This document shows positions 10,003 through 21,080 of a DNA stretch of 64,000 nucleotides, in pieces. The position numbers and the translations under genes are program-made. The DNA comes from Chalciporus piperatus (lineage: Eukaryota; Basidiomycota; Agaricomycetes; Boletales; Boletaceae). The DNA is taken from the NCBI GenBank assembly GCA_038093975.1, contig JBBPTG010000083.1:1-64000 (forward strand). Reading direction: 5' to 3'. The notes beneath the pieces were generated by a model. It searched no databases and was not told the DNA's origin. It saw only the letters and a list, made by a program, of their open reading frames with translations. How positions within the stretch are numbered: position 1 is the stretch's first letter; every line of letters begins with the position of its first letter.

Positions 10003-12344
10003 AAAGGTCTAACTTACCCTTGAAGGCTACCTTCGCTGTAGATCTCCACCATTTCCCAACGACCTCGCCTCGACACCTCTCGTTGGGGCCTCCCACGAGA
10101 AACCGCTAATCCACAGAACCCCGAATCCTCTGACTCGGGCTCACCTGAAGAGGAACAGTCTTACAACACCTCTGATCTCTACGATGAACCAGTCACCACT
10201 CAAGAGGAACAAGAAGAAACCCTTCACCTCTCTTTTATCCCAAATTACTCCTTAGTCGCCCGCCCTTTGATCGATCTGACCAAAAAGGATCATCGATGGG
10301 ATTGGAACAATGCCTGCCAAGATGCCTTCGCCCGCCTGAAACAGATGTTCTTGGCAAACCCGTCCTACGCTTCCCAGATCTCTCCAAACCCTTCGCCATC
10401 GCAACTGATGCCTCCAAATTTGCCTCTGGAGGTATACTCCTCCAAACTGACGCCAACGGCGATTGGCACCCCTGTTCCTACCTCTCCCAGTCCTTCAGCA
10501 ATGCTGAACAGAACTACGACATCTATGATCGTGAACTCCTCGCTGTGATCCGCGCACTGAAAACCTGGCGACATTATCTCCACGGCTCTCCCTTCCCTGT
10601 CCAGGTTTTTACTGATCACAAAAACCTGACCTACTTCCGCCAACCCCAAAATCTGAATCGTCGGCAAGCCCGATGGCTGCTTGATCTCGCCAACTTTGAC
10701 TTGAAAATGATTCATGTCCCTGGCTCATCCCTCGCTGGTCCTGATGCCTTATCCAGGCGCGCTGACCACTTTCCCGCTAACGCCGATGACAATGCGGGTA
10801 CAACTCTACTGCCACCCTCCCTATTTGTCCGCGTCATTGACGCCGCCATGAACAACCACATTTCCAGCCTTTCTAAAAATGATCCATTCCTTCTCACCGC
10901 ACTACAAGCCATTGACGGTGATATCCCTGTGCCATTCCGATCCCGGTTGGCTGACTGGCAGATGACTAATGATGTCCTGACCTACCAAGGTCGCGTTTAC
11001 ATCCCGTCGGACAAAAACTTATGTCGCACTGTTGTTCAACGCTGCCATGATCACCCCACCACCGGCCATCCGGGCTATCTCAAGACTAGACAACTGGTTG
11101 CCGCCGAATTCTGGTGGCCTGGGCTTGCGCAATTTGTCCGCAAATATGTTGAAGGGTGTGCAACCTGCCAGCAGAATAAGGCGAACACACATCCGACCAC
11201 CCCCCCTTTAATGCCCATACCATTGAAGAGCTCTAAACCATTCCAGCAGGTGTCTTGTGACCTGATCACCGACCTGCCCATTTCCAACGGCTTCAATTCT
11301 CTATTGGTCGTGGTCGACCATGGGCTTACGAAGGGGGTAATTCTCTGCCCTACCAAGAAAACTGTCATCGCCGAAGGGATTGCCTCCCTCTTTTTCCATA
11401 AAGTCTACCTGAGATTCGGCCTTTACGACAAAATCATCAGTGACCGAGGACCACAATTCACATCTGAGTTCGCTCGTGAACTAGGATGAATCCTCAGATA
11501 CGACCTTTCTCTCTCCACCGCCTACTACCATCCCCAATCTGATGGGGAAACCGAACGTGTCAACCAGGAAGTAGAAACCTATCTCCGAATCTACTGCGGA
11601 GATAATCCCATATCCTGGGCTGATTCTATCTCCCACGCAGAATTTGCACACAATCATCGACCCCATTCTGTCACCGGCAAATCCCCATTCTATCTCATGA
11701 TGGAATATGAACCCCGCCCCCTTCCTTCGGTGATTGCCGACTCCACTCTACCTGCTGTCAAACTTCGCCTTCACTCCCTCACAGCCGCCAGAGACGAAGC
11801 ACTTGCCTCACACGAGCTCGCCAGACAAGTGATGTCCGCACGAACTCGACAGAAGTTCAAACCATTCGCTAAAGGAGACAAAGTCTGGCTAGAAGCAAGA
11901 AACCTCAAGCGATCCCTTACCTCCTCAAAGTTTGCCCCGAAACGAGAAGGACCCTTTACCATCACACAGGTCTTATCTCCACTATCTTATAAACTCTGCC
12001 TCCCACAAACGTGGAAAATCCACCCCGTGTTTCATACTTCTCTGTTATCGCCCTATCGTGAAAACCCCATCCACGGACCAAACTTCCCGGCTCCACCACC
12101 TGACTTGATCGAAGGCAAAGAAGAGTATGAGATCGAAAAGATTCTCCGACACTGAAGTTTCTCCGGACGCCACTTGTACCTGGTCCGCTGGAAAGGATAT
12201 ACGGCTGATGAGGACCGCTGGCTTAAAGAAGCTGACCTTACCCACGCCAAGGACGTCCTCAAAAACTATAAGAAAGCTCACCCATCCGCCTTCCCTTCTT
12301 CCTCAAGATCCCCATCTTCTGTCAGACGCACAACTCACCGCTGA
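10003..12344 (+). pseudogene. Gypsy family A, copy 2: internally deleted gag-pol with chromodomain
   Basis: After the LTR, a Ser/Glu-rich gag-like stretch (about 10080-10240) runs straight into FIPNYSLVARPL, the end of the RT thumb. Protease and nearly all RT are therefore deleted. Then follow RNase H (ATDASKFASGG and the TDHKNL and HVPG...DALSR motifs, 10390-10760), the integrase H2C2 zinc finger (HPTTGHPGYLKT ... CATCQQNK, about 11040-11180), the integrase core (SDRGPQF, then YYHPQSDGETERVNQE), and a chromodomain (LYLVRWKGY, 12170-12260). Defects are a one-base frameshift near 10362, TGA at 11487-11489 and TGA at 12153-12155. The last stop is TGA at 12342-12344, four bases before the ATG of the next ORF. 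Confidence 0.85.
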
Positions 12345-12348
12345 AACT

Positions 12349-13508
12349 ATGTCCGCTCCTACTACCCCTTCTTCTACCACTATGTTCTCTATTTCTTCTC
12401 TATCTCGTTCTTCTTCTTCTTCTACTTACCCCCCTGGTTTATCTATTCGTTCTCTACCTATTCAACCCACTCGTTCCTCCTCCTCCGAGCCCGCTAGCCC
12501 AACCGTCGCTGAAGCTGGATGGAATACCACTGGTCTTCCATTAAACTCCGCTGGGTGGCCGGTCTTACAGGAAGACTTAGATGCCCCCACTCATATTGCC
12601 GCTAATCCCACTGTCGGGGTCATGTCCGTTGAGTTGCCACTCACCGCTCATCGTCTTCGCGACGAATTAATGGACAATGCCGTTATGGACCGTATGTCCC
12701 AATTCCTACTTGACTCCCGTCTCTCTGTACCTATCGGCGCCCACCTTGACCTGGGATCACTCCTCTTTGTCCTCTACCGTGCCTACCTGCAAGTGTTCCG
12801 TCTTGCCAATCTTCTTCCCTCCCTGACGCTGGTTCACCAAGCTCATTCGGAAGCTGCTTCCCTCCGCGGTATCCACGGCGATCTACTTGCCAACCTCAGC
12901 ATTGCTCTCTATGAGCTACGAATGCCGGAGTTTCTTGATGACTTAGACCGCTACCTCCGAGAATCCGCCTCTGCGGCTCAATTCCCAGCTCCTGTCATCG
13001 GAATTTCTACCTCATCTCTTTCCTCGTCGACACCTTCCATTCTAGCTCCCCTTTGGATGCTGCAGAAGAAGCAGTGTTCTTTCGTGCAGAGCGTAACTAT
13101 ATTACCTCTCAACGAGAACGGACTGGCACCATACCTCTATCCACCTCACATCCCCAGTACCACGATGCCTGCTTCGTATGCCACCGACTGGGCCACATAC
13201 GTATCCACCGTCCCGTATACCGGTGTCCCACGTGCTTCCGCTGGGCACCCGGTCACATTCAAGGTCGTTGCCCACTTAGGCGCGGACAGAGGCATACGAC
13301 CACACCACCTGTTGTGCTCTCTCCCCGTTCCCGCCAATCAGCCAATACCAATCGAGCTGCTCGACGACCCCCTCCACTCTACACCCGCATCTCGGGTGAG
13401 ACTTATTCACGCGACGACACCACTCTTTATGACGGAGATGATCCAACCGACGATGTCGGATACGCAAACATGACCGGTTCTCCGGGTCACTACGGGTTAA
13501 GCATTTGA
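12349..13508 (+). CDS. Gypsy family A 3' accessory ORF with zinc-knuckle-like C-terminus (one frameshift)
   Basis: The ORF starts at an ATG four bases after the pol stop and lies between pol and the 3' LTR, where fungal gypsy elements usually carry nothing. The first 60 residues are Ser/Pro-rich. Residues about 100-210 are predicted helical with ELPLTAHRLRDELMDNAV and LLANLSIALYELRMP. A frameshift near 13040-13055 moves reading to the frame ending at 13508. That frame carries two cysteine-rich motifs, CX2CX4HX4R (fourth ligand Cys replaced by Arg) and CX2CX6HX4C, followed by a basic tail. The open frame also extends upstream in frame to 12127 across the chromodomain. Copy 1 at 8787 keeps the same start and most of the helical region. 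Function is unknown: a relocated gag nucleocapsid or a new accessory protein are both possible. Confidence 0.6.
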
Positions 13509-13553
13509 CTAGCTTTTATCTTCGTCGATGACTTGATTCTAATACGGGGGTAA

Positions 13554-14023
13554 TGTTACGATCGTCCCATTCTCTCCTTTCCCGTTACCTTGTACTAAGT
13601 CCTAGTCGCCGGTTCGAGTCCTGCCTAGGCCACTCGTTTCTTACTTTGCTTTAGTCAGCAAACATTCTCTAATGTTCTTTTACCTTCATGCTTTGTCATC
13701 GCTGACTCGTACGCTTACTGAGCATGACTCATTCTTATTCGTCATAGCTCATTCTTACTCATTCCGGTCTCTTCTATGCCTACCCTTAACTTGTTCCTTT
13801 AGCTATATAAACCCTCGAAGTTCCTCCTGTAACCTTAAGTTAGACCTACGCAATCTAACCTTGTCATTCTCGTTCCCCTTGAACCCTCTGAGAGTCACCG
13901 TCCCACTCTTGAATGGATGCTAGGCCTTAACGTGGACATCCCATCGTTAGGCTACATTTGAAACCCTTGTCTTTGACTAGGCTTTTGCGTTTACGCTTTG
14001 ACCTACCCGGTACAAGCGTAACA
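13554..14023 (+). mobile_element. Gypsy family A 3' LTR
   Basis: The 470-bp LTR spans TGTTACGATCG to AAGCGTAACA. A short purine tract (GGGGG) lies just upstream at about 13546-13550, as expected for plus-strand priming. It joins directly to a copia integrase coding sequence at 14024, so the element was inserted into, or recombined with, that copia copy. No matching 5-bp duplication was found on the far side. Confidence 0.9.
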
Positions 14024-16051
14024 ATCACGTTGTGGGCGTTCTCTGCGACTTGTATGGTCGCTTTTAGGTGGTAATGCTGGTGGAGCATTGTTCGTCGGTA
14101 CACAACGAGGGGGTGTGACTGGTGCAGGAGGAAGTTCTGCTTCTTCTTCGTCATCATCCGCTGATTCATCATCACGGGGTTGTTCCTCAGGCTGTTGAGG
14201 GGGTGAAACCCGTGTTGGTCTAGACGATGGAGGTTCTCATCCTCTGGATCACTATCAGGATGATTAGTGTCTCCATCTTCTTGATGAGGACGACTTTGTC
14301 TCGGTAAGGATACAGCACGATGAGGTTTTGAATTTGGGCATTTGGGAAACAAATTCTCATCAAAAACTGAGTGTGCAGATGTGTGGATGGAATTATTAGG
14401 TCGCAAAAATTGCATATTGGCATCATTCGTAAGAGAAACTCCCAGATAAACCATTAGCTGTGATTTTGGTTGCAACTTTCCACCACGAGTGTCATTAGAA
14501 AGATGCACATAGGCACCACATCTGAATATGCGAACATGATTGAGAGATGAAAGTTCGCCAGTTAGAAGCTCTAGTGGAGTTTTCCAGTTAAGTCTCCTGT
14601 TAGGGATTCTGTTATGGAGATACCGAGCATGTTGAACTGTGAATTCCCAAAATGATGATGGTAAACAAGCGTGAAGACACATTGCTTGTGCCTTGTCCAT
14701 TAGCATACAGATATGCCATTCAGCTCTGCCGTTCTGCTGAGGAGTGTGTGGGGCACTTTGATATATATGAATACCTTCATTTCGAAGCATTTTATCAAAA
14801 GCCTTAGACTTGTATTCTCCTCCAGCATCGGACATCCAGCCTTTTACTTGGCTTTTTATTGTGTTTGGACCATTTTGATAAATTGTTGAGTAGCAGGCAG
14901 TGCATCATTTTTGTTTTGCAACGGCTTGATCCAAGACATTGAAGTAAAATCATCATAAAAAACGATGATATATTTGTTCCTATAGTACGATTCCGTTTCA
15001 AACGACTTGAGATCTGAGTGAACAAGTTCAAACAGTTCAGTACCACGTCGTTGAGTAGGCGGGAATGCACGATTAGGTTGTTTGCCTAGTTGACAGCCAG
15101 GACAAACGTGATCATCCGCTGGTATTTCAACCACAGGGAAATCCTTTAGATGTTTCTTGGCTGCACGAATAACATCTTTGGAAATATGTCCTAGGCGACA
15201 ATGTAAAACATCATAGTCTGTCACATATAACTTCACAGTTGAGTATTGTTTGGTCTTGACCACATCGGCACATATGAAATACATAATGGAGCCAGGGTGT
15301 GAGTGGAACTGTAGAATAGTAGCCTTTTTACGGGCATGCCAAAAATCTAAATGTTCCTTTGCCAGTGGACCATAGGGTAATGTCTTGATCTTGGAGTAAA
15401 GTGCCCATAGAAATGAGCTTGATGTCCGTCGTAGGCATGTAAATGGTAGGGAATAATCTGATGATAGATCCCTTGAAGTTAACCAAGACAGTGCCTTGAC
15501 CTTTGATAGGTACAGACCGTTTGCTGTCTTACAATACTTAGGGACTTCAAATTCTTTGTATTCCGAAAAGTTGGACATGTCAAAAGTGAAGTGGGACGAT
15601 GCCCCAGAGTCAAGGAGCCAAATATCTGACTTTACATCAGGGTCGCTCAACCTAAAACAATCTCCGCACAGATCGAGGTCAAACATTGACATTGACATTG
15701 TTACTTCACTATCTACAACAGATGACAATATGTACTCTACATACTGCTGTGAATAAGGCAGTTGTGAGTTGTCATCGCTAAGATACAAGTATGAAGAGAC
15801 AGACCTTTCAGTCATATCATGGTCGAAGTCCGAGTCAAAGTATTCTCCCATGTCCTGGAAGACTTCTCTGATCCTCTCATTGAGTGGTTACGACTCGACT
15901 TGATCATCAGCGTAAAAACGCTCAATGTAGTCGTTGATATCGTAATCCTCCCCCAGAAAGACTACATCCTCTTCTGGTAGAGGCACAACCAAGGTGTGGA
16001 GTGGCAGAGCGAAGGTGCCAGGGTCAATCTCGTCAAACGTAGACTGCCGAC

Positions 16052-16505
16052 TGTTATAGTATTCAAAAACTTTTCAAACTTTTGCCTTTAACGGTATTCG
16101 AACACTGGACTTTGTCTACAAGTTAGGGATCAAGCCGGATTCATCTTTATCCGCTCTGGTAGTCCCTGTAGCATTACGTAAACTATTACATAATCAGGTC
16201 ACATGACAAAGGTCCAGACTTAGATGAGTCAGCAATGATGTCATGGCCTAGACCCTAATCCGTACCTGGTACTTTTTCTTATCATCGTTCCATTTACCTT
16301 ATCTATCTTTCCCTTTGTGATTTCCTTATTTGGCTGTTGGTCTGTGCGCACTTCTCAATAGTATATAAGTAGCTCTGTACTTATCACAGACCCCAGTCTA
16401 ATCCATTTGTTGCTTCACCGCAATTAAGCTTTAGTACTCAGCATATTCCTTCGCAAGGCTTAGTGTTGCCTTAAGTCCCCGCTGTGTTGTGACCCAGTCA
16501 TAACA
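16052..16505 (+). mobile_element. Solo LTR, family B, with 5-bp duplication CCGAC
   Basis: The 454-bp sequence starts TGTTATAGTAT and ends TATGTCATAACA-like (GTCATAACA). It is flanked by CCGAC on both sides (16047-16051 and 16506-16510). It contains TATATAAG near 16363. It interrupts the copia gag-pol frame: removing the LTR and one CCGAC restores continuous coding. No internal region is present, so it is a solo LTR left by recombination. Confidence 0.93.
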
Positions 16506-16861
16506 CCGACAATGTCCAGGCAGGCAGACAATGGGGTCATTCACTGGCGGCGGTGAGGGTGATGGAGACGGAGTCTCCAGCAAACGTGCTTCGAGACATT
16601 CACGCAAGGTAAGGCAATGAGGAGGGGGCAGAGCGAGAGGTGAGATAGGAACCTCGTCAGGGAGTTCCACGACAGATGCGAACGGGGTTGAAACATCGAT
16701 GTGCTCCATCAAATGGAGGCCCTTGTTGGGCCATTCTCCAGACAAAGTGTCTGAAGATGGATTGGCCACCTTGTCAAGACGACAAAGCGTCTGAGGAGTT
16801 GGCGTAACCTCGATGTGGTGTGCAACGTCTGTGGAAAGGCGGGTGGCCCATAATGGGCAGC

Positions 16862-17550
16862 TAGTGTTTAAAAGTCCAGTTAAGTTAAGTTTTTATACCT
16901 CTTTTGACAAAACTGTAACTGTAACTGGTTATCAATTTCGGCAAAATCAGTTTAACTGAACTGAAACTCTACATAACTGTCATATCAGTTATGGTCCAGT
17001 TTGTGACCGGTTTGTGACCGGTTTTTTGTAATAACTGGACAAAAATTAGAAAGTCCTGATTCTTAGCGTTAACATGACCCCTGGATCATGTGATTTGGTT
17101 CAGTCCTTGAGAAGATATGCTCATTTTATTATATTACCATGATTATCATATGTTTTGGTGGATATAGCATTGGAATGGAGGTCAAGTTGAGTAAAATACA
17201 AGCAAATATATAATCTCAGCAGTGCAAATTAACATGTGTATTTAAGTAGAGTGTATTTCAATCGGTCATTTCATCAATTTACTTCAATATTCAGAAAGAA
17301 AGTCAAATAAGGTCGGAGAAATTTGGAAAAAATCAGGAAAAATAGTGGTAAATGACCATATATAGGTTATTATTTATAACCAGTTATAACCGGTTTGCGT
17401 ACAGTTTTGTAAAATTTTGGAAGTGACAAAACTGTAACTGAAACCGGACGTAACCAGTTACAATTTTTCACCCGGTTTCAGTTATATTTCACTCCAGTTA
17501 AGTTAAGTTTCGGTTTTTTTCCAGTTATGTAACTGGACTTTTAAACACTA
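16862..17550. mobile_element. hAT-type MITE 1
   Basis: The 689-bp element has termini TAGTGTTTAAAAGTCCAG and CTGGACTTTTAAACACTA. It is flanked by a perfect 8-bp duplication TGGGCAGC (16854-16861, 17551-17558). It has no coding capacity and carries many short ACCGGT/CCAGTTA words near both ends. The 8-bp duplication and TAGTG/CACTA tips are hAT hallmarks. It lies inside copia gag. Confidence 0.93.
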
Positions 17551-18579
17551 TGGGCAGCATCGGCGGAGTGGGCGAGTTGACGAGGATTGACAGTGGGCGA
17601 GGTGAAGACAGTGGATGCAGGGGCAATGATGATGGGAGGGGTGGTGAAGGAAGAGAAGGCGAAGGATGCTGAAGCGTCGTTGGCATGAGCACAAGACTTG
17701 CGAGACTCGTTCTTTGCCTGACCTTCTGTGGAACGAGTTCTGTGCTTCTGCTTCTTCTTCCCCTTGCCATTTGAGTTGGTGTTCCCTTGACCATTGTTCA
17801 AGTTCGCGGGCTTCTGCTGCTGCTGCGTGAACTGAGGGTCCTGACCTTTGGGCTTGACAGCCGATATCTTGGACACCTGAGCAGGGTCTGCAGGCGTAGG
17901 AGCCTTCGAGCGAGGCGCCTGAAAAGCATTGTGCTGAGACCAAGCTCCAAGAGCAGTTTGCTCGATCTCGTCGAGGGTATATGGAAGGGCTCCAACTCGA
18001 GGGGTTCTTACTGCAGTCGCGCCTTTTCCTGTTACTTCAATTTCTGTTGTCATGACATCCATCAAAGATTCTCCAGATTTTGCGTTAAGCATCTGTAACA
18101 AAGTTGACATGTAAGGGAGTACTTTGAGCTTCCTTAATGTCATCAAGATCTGCCAGCGTTCCCTGAGAGGAAACTTGTACTGGTCGAACTTCTAGAAAGC
18201 GGTCCTGAGCTTTGAAAAAGTCCAGCAGGGGAATCGTGAAGAGAGAACTTGATGTTCTCGAAAGTATCGTACTCGTCATATACAGTGGCGAAGGTGGGAT
18301 CGGAGAAAGCTTCCTTTAGAGCATCCCAAAGGTCCTTGGCGTTGTTCTCCTCCAAGCTCCCAGCAACGTTGAAGCAAAGGGTTGAGCTTTCAGATAGAGA
18401 GAACCAACAGCCTTTTCCGTGTTCTTGGCCCAATCAGTGTCTGCAGTGTCCTCTTCCTATTGGGTGGTGTAAAACACCCCAATAGACATAAGGTATGTGC
18501 GCATCTTGGGTGCCCAAGTGAGATAGTTCGAGCCGTTGAGCGTGGGGATGGAGGTGAAGGTGAAGTTGGAGGAAGACAT

Positions 18580-19018
18580 TCTGAGGAATAAATGGTAGTA
18601 GCGAATCTGAAGAGTAACACGTAAGTTTATTGTTCAATAAAGAATGAAAAGCGCAGTCAGAGCTTCTGGATTCGTACCGGCATAGCGACCCCATGGTCGC
18701 TTGCCTAAAGCGCAGAAACTAGAGCATAAAAATGCTTCTAGAATGTGGTGGTACAAGCACATGGATTCAGAGCGTTAAGATGCATCATCATCCAGAGCGT
18801 TCAGATGATGCCAAGCACAAGTGTGCTGGCAGGGCTCACAACCTGAGCAGCATACTGCGTAGACACAAAAGAAGTTTGTGCTCGCTCACCTGATTGCAAT
18901 GTTGTGGTTATGATTAAAGAGTTGTATTAACTCAGATCGACTGAGTTTGAATATATAAGTGTACAGTGGTGATTACCTAATCAACTATTGTATATAGAAA
19001 CATAGTGAACTGTACACT
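18580..19018 (-). other. Probable copia leader and 5' LTR, unresolved
   Basis: Non-coding on both strands. Position directly upstream of the copia gag start suggests leader and LTR. A TGTTTCTATATAC start is readable on the minus strand at about 19002, but the other LTR edge and a primer-binding site could not be fixed. A palindrome GCGACCatgGGGTCGC-like lies near 18685-18700. The hAT fragment begins directly to the right. Confidence 0.4.
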
Positions 19019-20089
19019 ATGAGCGTAATACGTTCAACAGAGAAAACCATGGAGGAGTATTGGTTGTCGGCCGGATCTGCCACCACCTCCAACTCCAAGT
19101 CGGTGTCACATGATGCGACTTCTGTCCCCCAGGGAGCTACTACTAGTATGCTCGCCGCCGCGAGCTTATTAAGAAGAGCATTCACACAGATGGTGGTGGA
19201 TGGAAGGCAGAGCTTGGCCGCTATCTCCACGACCTGCCATCAGACGTCTCAAAGGATACTGATACCATGCAATGGTGGGGAGTAAGTATTAAATTTGATT
19301 TATTGCTTCACTATCTAATCATAATGACATAGGATCATGCAACTGAATACCCGACTCTGGCTCGGGTCACAAAGGATATCTGTGCAATTCCCGCAACCTC
19401 AGTACCTTGTGAACATCTCTTCTCGGCCGGCACTGAAATTGCAACAGATCGTTGTTCTCGCCTCGGGGGCGACAAATTCGAGAAACTTCAAGCCCTGAAG
19501 CATGCGTGGCATTCTTCTATCACAGACAACACTGCAGTCAACTCTCAGATCAGGAAAAACCTCTCCCAGATAATTATATATAATAGCTGATAATAGCTGA
19601 TATTTCCATGAAATATTCAATAATATCTGGTATTGGTCATATTTCAGTATTTCACACAATTCTCTGAAAATAACTAGCCCCCCCTTGTTTTTCGCTGGTT
19701 TTGCGAAAATTTCCTTATATTTCCATACAATTATCTACCAAAATGCATGGTAATTGAACAGATATATGCAGACATTTGTTGATAATAACTACAATTTGCT
19801 TATAATCTCAGCCTATTCTCCATCCTATTACAGCTATTCTTTCACTTCCATTTCACACAAATCAAACATATTGGTTGAAAACCAGTATATTGACAACTGA
19901 CTACAACATGTACTATACATATAACTACTACTATGGAGCTGGATAGACCCAGGGAGCATGGTAGGGTGGTGATCATGTCAAGCAAGGTACAGCTGTGCAT
20001 GGTGATGAGAGAGGAAGCAGAGATGGTGGGGGAATGAACTTACTTATGATAGTGGACAGACCCAGCGTGTCCCAAGGAATGCACAGGCA

Positions 20090-20480
20090 AACCAGTGAAG
20101 CTCGTGAAAAGGTGCTGTGAGGTGCAGGAGGTGTCGTGAGATGCTGGCGAACTCGAACAAGCTTACCGACTTGCGAAAACCCAGTGGGGATCTGTGATAG
20201 GGATCTGTGGTGAGTGGATATGGTGGTGGGTGAGTGAGAACTCACCTGGTGATGCCAGCGGGGCTGTTGAGCCCTCACCGGCCTTGCTTTGGTGTCAAAT
20301 TAGATAGGTGGGGGGTGGTGGTGGGCAAGCAGCCCGAGCGGCTGTGTTTGAGGTGAGCGAGTGGGGCAAAGAGGACGCGCGGCTGTGTTTGAAGTCACTG
20401 AGCCTGTCGAGGATAGTTAAAAAATACTCACCTGTTGAAGCCGGCGGGGCTGTTGAGCCCGCGCCGGCTGTGTTTTCGTG
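20090..20480 (+). repeat. Hairpin repeat units (right cluster)
   Basis: Two units match those at 1500-3450. One has GGTGAGTgagaACTCACC at about 20230-20247 followed by GGGCT-GTTG-AGCCC. The second has GCCGGC/GCCGGC outer arms and the same inner hairpin at about 20433-20461. Flanking words such as GAGGTGCAGGAGGTGTCGTG are also shared with 1710-1740. Confidence 0.75.
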
Positions 20481-20619
20481 CTGTGTTGAGGTGGGTTGTT
20501 GGGTAGTAGTAAGTAGTTGTAGTGGTGAGGACTCGAAAATGCTGACGCAGCAAGTTCAACACGGTCACGTGACCTGCTCGCGCGGATTTTTGACAAGTCC
20601 AACCATTAGGGAAATAGGG

Positions 20620-21080
20620 CTACACTTATGTACGCTTTTTGTAGACTTTCAAATCACACTTTCCTACACTTTTAACTACACATTCTGTACGCATTTTTGT
20701 ACACTTTAGCTACACCCAGTCTTAGTACACTTTCCTACACTTTTATGCACAGTTTTAGTACGCTTTTTTGGTACATTCTAGCTACACTCCCTAATATACT
20801 TTCCTTCGCTTTCATTACAGTTTTAGTACACTTTTGGTACACTCAATCCAGCTACACTTTCCCACACTTGTAACTACACATTTACTACGCTTTTTTTACA
20901 CTTAAGCTACACTCAATCTAGCTACACTTTCCCACACCTGTAACTATACATTTACTATGCTCTTTTGTACACTTTTGCTACACTCAAGCTAGCCACAATT
21001 TCCTACACTTTCAGTACACTTTCAGTACACCCTGTCTTGAACCTTTGTACACTTTTTCCCACTTTGAGTTTACATTCTAA
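20620..21080. repeat. TACACTTTT array (right copy)
   Basis: Irregular tandem words (TACACTTT, GTACGCTTTTT, CTACACTC) of the same kind as at 2640-2960 and 3535-4045. Non-coding. Confidence 0.75.

Larger units (their letters stand above)
14024..18579 (-). pseudogene. Ty1/copia gag-pol, nested insertions, RT missing
   Basis: Gag begins at ATG 18579 (MSSSNFTFTSIPTLNGSNYL, a typical copia gag start). The next blocks lie at 18433-18143 and 18146-17551. They resume after a MITE (17550-16862) at 16861-16506, then after a solo LTR (16505-16052) at 16051. Downstream are the aspartic protease motif WLLDSGASSHF (about 15620), a GAG-pre-integrase zinc finger (H...H with CPGCQLGK, about 15090-15210), and integrase core residues in HSDLKSF, SDAGGEY and a QQNGRAE box near 14760. 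A premature TAA near 15890, a TAA and one-base loss near 14860, and frameshifts in gag disable it. Coding stops at the gypsy LTR (14023), so RT and RNase H are absent. The leader and 5' LTR probably lie in 18580-19018. Confidence 0.85.

Noticed and set aside
18660..18720. Possible tRNA (minus strand GGTACGAATCC resembles a T-arm)
   Set aside because: One mismatch to the B-box, no complementary acceptor stem and no anticodon arm could be built.
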